This document shows positions 61,835 to 64,000 of a DNA stretch of 64,000 nt, in pieces (positions within the stretch are counted from its first letter, which is position 1; the number at the start of each line of letters is the position of its first letter). The notes below the pieces were generated by a model. That model did no database searches. It was not told the DNA's origin and saw only the letters and a list, made by a program, of their open reading frames with translations. Made by a program: the position numbers and the translations under genes. Source of the stretch: Trinickia soli (GTDB taxonomy: Bacteria > Pseudomonadota > Gammaproteobacteria > Burkholderiales > Burkholderiaceae); NCBI RefSeq assembly GCF_002879855.1, contig NZ_PNYB01000006.1, positions 213,936 to 277,935 of the forward strand. Reading direction: 5' to 3'.

Positions 61835-63547
61835 CTAAGCGCTGCGTGCGTGAACGACGGGCGCCGTGGGTCGCGCAGCGTCGGCGTCGCGCAGCTCGCG
61901 ACGCAAGATCTTGCCGACGTTGGTCTTCGGCAGCTCCGTGCGAAACTCGACAATCTTGGGCCGCTTATACCCGGTCAGCTGTTCCTTGCAGAAGGCGATG
62001 ACATCGGCCTGCGTAAGCGCCTGATCCCGCTTGACGATCACGAGCTTGACCGCCTCGCCCGAATGCTCGTCGGGCACGCCGACAGCGGCGACTTCGAGCA
62101 CCCCGGGATGCTTGGCGACGACATCCTCGATCTCGTTCGGATACACGTTGAATCCCGAGACGAGAATCATGTCCTTCTTGCGGTCGATGATCTTGAAATA
62201 GCCGCGTTGATCCATGATGCCGATGTCGCCCGTTTTGAAAAAACCGTCGGCCGTCATCACCTTGGCGGTCTCGTCCGGGCGATTCCAATAGCCGACCATG
62301 ACCTGCGGGCCGCGGATGCAGATCTCGCCCGCCTGCCCGATCGGCAATTCGTTGCCGTCGTCGTCGCGAATCGAAAGTTCGGTCGACGGGATCGGCACCC
62401 CGATGGTCCCGCTGAATTCGGTGGCCGTAACCGGATTGCAGCAAGCGCTCGGCGACGTTTCCGACAAACCATATCCCTCGATGACAGGGACATGCGTGCG
62501 GTCATACCAGCGCTTGGCCACCGCCTCCTGCAACGCCATCCCTCCGGCGTTCGCCACCATCAGCTTCGAGAAATCGAGCTTGTCGAAGTCAGGATGATTG
62601 AGCACGGCGTTGTAGAGCGTGTTGACGGCCGGGAACGTATTGATCGGAAAGCCCTGCAATTGCTTGATCATGCCTTTGATGTCGCGCGGATTCGGGATCA
62701 GGACGCCGAGGCCGCCTGTTCGGACCGTCAACAGCGCGCAAACGGTCAGTGCATAGATGTGATACAGCGGCAGCGCGATCACGTTGATGATCTGCGTCAC
62801 CTCCGGATGCAGCGCGTGAGCGGGCTCGTGCCAAGCCGCCGATTGCAGTACGTTCGCGACGATGTTTCCGTGCGTCAGCGTGGCACCCTTGGCCACACCG
62901 GTGGTGCCACCTGTGTATTGCAGGAAAGCGACGTCGTCGCGCGTGAGCGCAGCCGGGGCGAACGGCAGACGCCCGCCCCGAGCGAGCACGTCGTTGAACC
63001 TGATGTGACCGGGCAGGCTCCACGCCGGCACCATCTTCTTCACGCGACGCACGACAAAGTTGACGATGTGCCCCTTCAGGCCCATGAGATCGCCCATGGA
63101 GGCGACGACCACATGCTTGATGGCTGAGTTGCGGATGACGGCCTGCAGCGTGACGGCGAAGTTCTCGAGCAGGACGATCGCCTCGGCGCCGCTATCCTTC
63201 AACTGATGCTCGAGTTCGCGCGGTGTGTAAAGCGGATTGACGTTGACGACGACATAGCCAGCGCGCAAGACGGCCGCCAGGACCACGGGATATTGCAGCA
63301 CGTTCGGCATCATGATCGCGACGCGAGCGCCGCGGGCCAGCCCCTTCGATTGCAACCACGCAGCAACCTTCTGCGAAAGCGTGTCGAGTTCGCCGTAGGT
63401 AATCGACTTGCCCATGCAGACGAAGGCCTTCGCGGCACGGTACTTCCGAAAGCTATCCTCGAGCAATTCGCCGACTGACGTGTAAGCCGACGGATCGATC
63501 TCGGCGGGGACGCCGGGCGGATACGAAGTCAACCAGATTTTTTCCAT
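61835..63547 (-). CDS. fadD: Long-chain fatty acid--CoA ligase
   Basis: 570 residues. AMP-binding P-loop YTGGTTGVAKGATLTHGN (about residues 213-230), VIEGYGLSETSP, and the C-terminal hinge FKTGDIGIMDQRGYFKIIDRKKDMI with the catalytic region ELPKTNVGKILRREL. It activates long-chain fatty acids for beta-oxidation or phospholipid use. The ATG at 63547 follows GGGAG and is preferred to an upstream in-frame start. Confidence 0.94.
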   Translation of the reverse strand: MEKIWLTSYPPGVPAEIDPSAYTSVGELLEDSFRKYRAAKAFVCMGKSITYGELDTLSQKVAAWLQSKGLARGARVAIMMPNVLQYPVVLAAVLRAGYVVVNVNPLYTPRELEHQLKDSGAEAIVLLENFAVTLQAVIRNSAIKHVVVASMGDLMGLKGHIVNFVVRRVKKMVPAWSLPGHIRFNDVLARGGRLPFAPAALTRDDVAFLQYTGGTTGVAKGATLTHGNIVANVLQSAAWHEPAHALHPEVTQIINVIALPLYHIYALTVCALLTVRTGGLGVLIPNPRDIKGMIKQLQGFPINTFPAVNTLYNAVLNHPDFDKLDFSKLMVANAGGMALQEAVAKRWYDRTHVPVIEGYGLSETSPSACCNPVTATEFSGTIGVPIPSTELSIRDDDGNELPIGQAGEICIRGPQVMVGYWNRPDETAKVMTADGFFKTGDIGIMDQRGYFKIIDRKKDMILVSGFNVYPNEIEDVVAKHPGVLEVAAVGVPDEHSGEAVKLVIVKRDQALTQADVIAFCKEQLTGYKRPKIVEFRTELPKTNVGKILRRELRDADAARPTAPVVHARSA

Positions 63548-63668
63548 GCGGCGTCTCCCTGACATTTTCGAATGGTCGTGCTAAAAGGCGCATCCTAGCC
63601 CGTAGCCTCTCTCGAAACAACCGAATTAGATACCGACCTCGAACTTTGAAGAACTGCTTGCACCACAT

Positions 63669-64000
63669 TCAGACGCTTGCGGGCTCCACCTCTACGAGGC
63701 AATCGTAGAAAGTGGCCGAGCCGCCGAGGTCCGTCAGCGCCTGGCTCGTGACCTGGTTGGCGTTGCACCCGTCCGGTGCAAGCTTTTTCCACCAGATGGA
63801 TAAGCCGACGACGAGTCCTTCGCGCGCGCGGTCCGTGACACGCGCCCGCGCGACGAAAGCGCCGCGATCGTTACGAATCCGCACCATCTCGCCGTCGCTG
63901 ATGCCGCGCGCGACCGCGTCTGTCGGATGAATATCCAGATGCGGCTCGCGCTCGCTGTCGCGCAGGCTATCGATATTGACGAAGGTGCTGTTCAGGAAGT
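63669..64000 (-). CDS. Molybdopterin oxidoreductase, C-terminal fragment (runs off the right edge)
   Basis: About 110 codons of the 3' end are in the window. The reading frame gives FLNSTFVNIDSLR, HPTDAVARGISDGEMVRIRND and a final SQALTDLGGSATFYDCLVEVE, the molybdopterin dinucleotide-binding C-terminal domain found in DMSO reductase, nitrate reductase and formate dehydrogenase families. The catalytic subunit type cannot be decided without the N-terminal half. Confidence 0.88.
   Translation of the reverse strand, partial: FLNSTFVNIDSLRDSEREPHLDIHPTDAVARGISDGEMVRIRNDRGAFVARARVTDRAREGLVVGLSIWWKKLAPDGCNANQVTSQALTDLGGSATFYDCLVEVEPASV

Overview
The window is a stretch of core chromosome from a GC-rich betaproteobacterium of the family Burkholderiaceae (Burkholderia, Paraburkholderia, Trinickia or Caballeronia type; the genus is an inference). 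The evidence is strong G/C bias at third codon positions, long antisense shadow frames, a PAKKA-type histone H1-like protein, a class Ia ribonucleotide reductase pair beside ampD, a pilBCD-coaE-zapD-yacG-mutT block, and a complete division and cell wall (dcw) cluster preceded by coq7 and fadD. I see no prophage, insertion sequence, CRISPR array, toxin-antitoxin pair or recognisable defence locus, so I do not claim a hidden accessory system.

Layout. Positions 1-9300 hold the start of mpl (minus strand), then a plus-strand run: an unrecognised nucleotidyltransferase-like protein, a TlpA thioredoxin, aroQ, accB, accC, prmA, a zinc-ribbon/DUF3426 membrane protein with a hexapeptide repeat tract, tpx, a PfkB-family kinase and a glycine-zipper lipoprotein. 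Positions 9300-17412 are on the minus strand: the H1-like gene, nrdB and nrdA with long non-coding leaders, ampD, a small PP0621-type protein and a YpjD-like cytochrome assembly protein. Positions 17494-23000 carry ffh, a hypoxanthine phosphoribosyltransferase, proS (minus), rppH and a CNP1-like lipoprotein. Positions 23049-26107 are minus: proB, obg, rpmA, rplU. Then come ispB, tRNA-Pro(CGG), a methyltransferase (minus), a CorC/HlyC-type transporter, the type IV pilus trio pilB-pilC-pilD, coaE, zapD and yacG. Minus again are mutT, a DUF815 ATPase, argJ and secA. A DUF721/DciA-like gene (plus) faces lpxC. From 43109 to 60618 the whole dcw cluster runs on the minus strand (in transcription order mraZ, rsmH, ftsL, ftsI, murE, murF, mraY, murD, ftsW, murG, murC, ddlB, ftsQ, ftsA, ftsZ). 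The window ends with coq7, fadD and the 3' end of a molybdopterin oxidoreductase gene.

How the genes work together. The dcw cluster makes lipid II and assembles the septal machinery; zapD, mpl, ampD and lpxC add FtsZ bundling, murein recycling and outer membrane synthesis. accB/accC, fadD and lpxC cover fatty acid supply, activation and lipid A. secA, ffh, pilD and the lipoproteins belong to protein export. nrdAB supplies dNTPs, and mutT cleans the nucleotide pool.

The most interesting signals are in non-coding DNA: a possible leader peptide with a pseudoknot-like structure in front of nrdB, a 53-nt hairpin upstream of the H1-like gene with a terminator facing the other way, paired CGATGCATCG palindromes between nrdA and nrdB, NrdR-like boxes at the nrdA promoter, a four-repeat MraZ operator, and a dciA-like gene that looks leaderless. 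Coordinates and motifs were read by eye; no database search or folding calculation was run.
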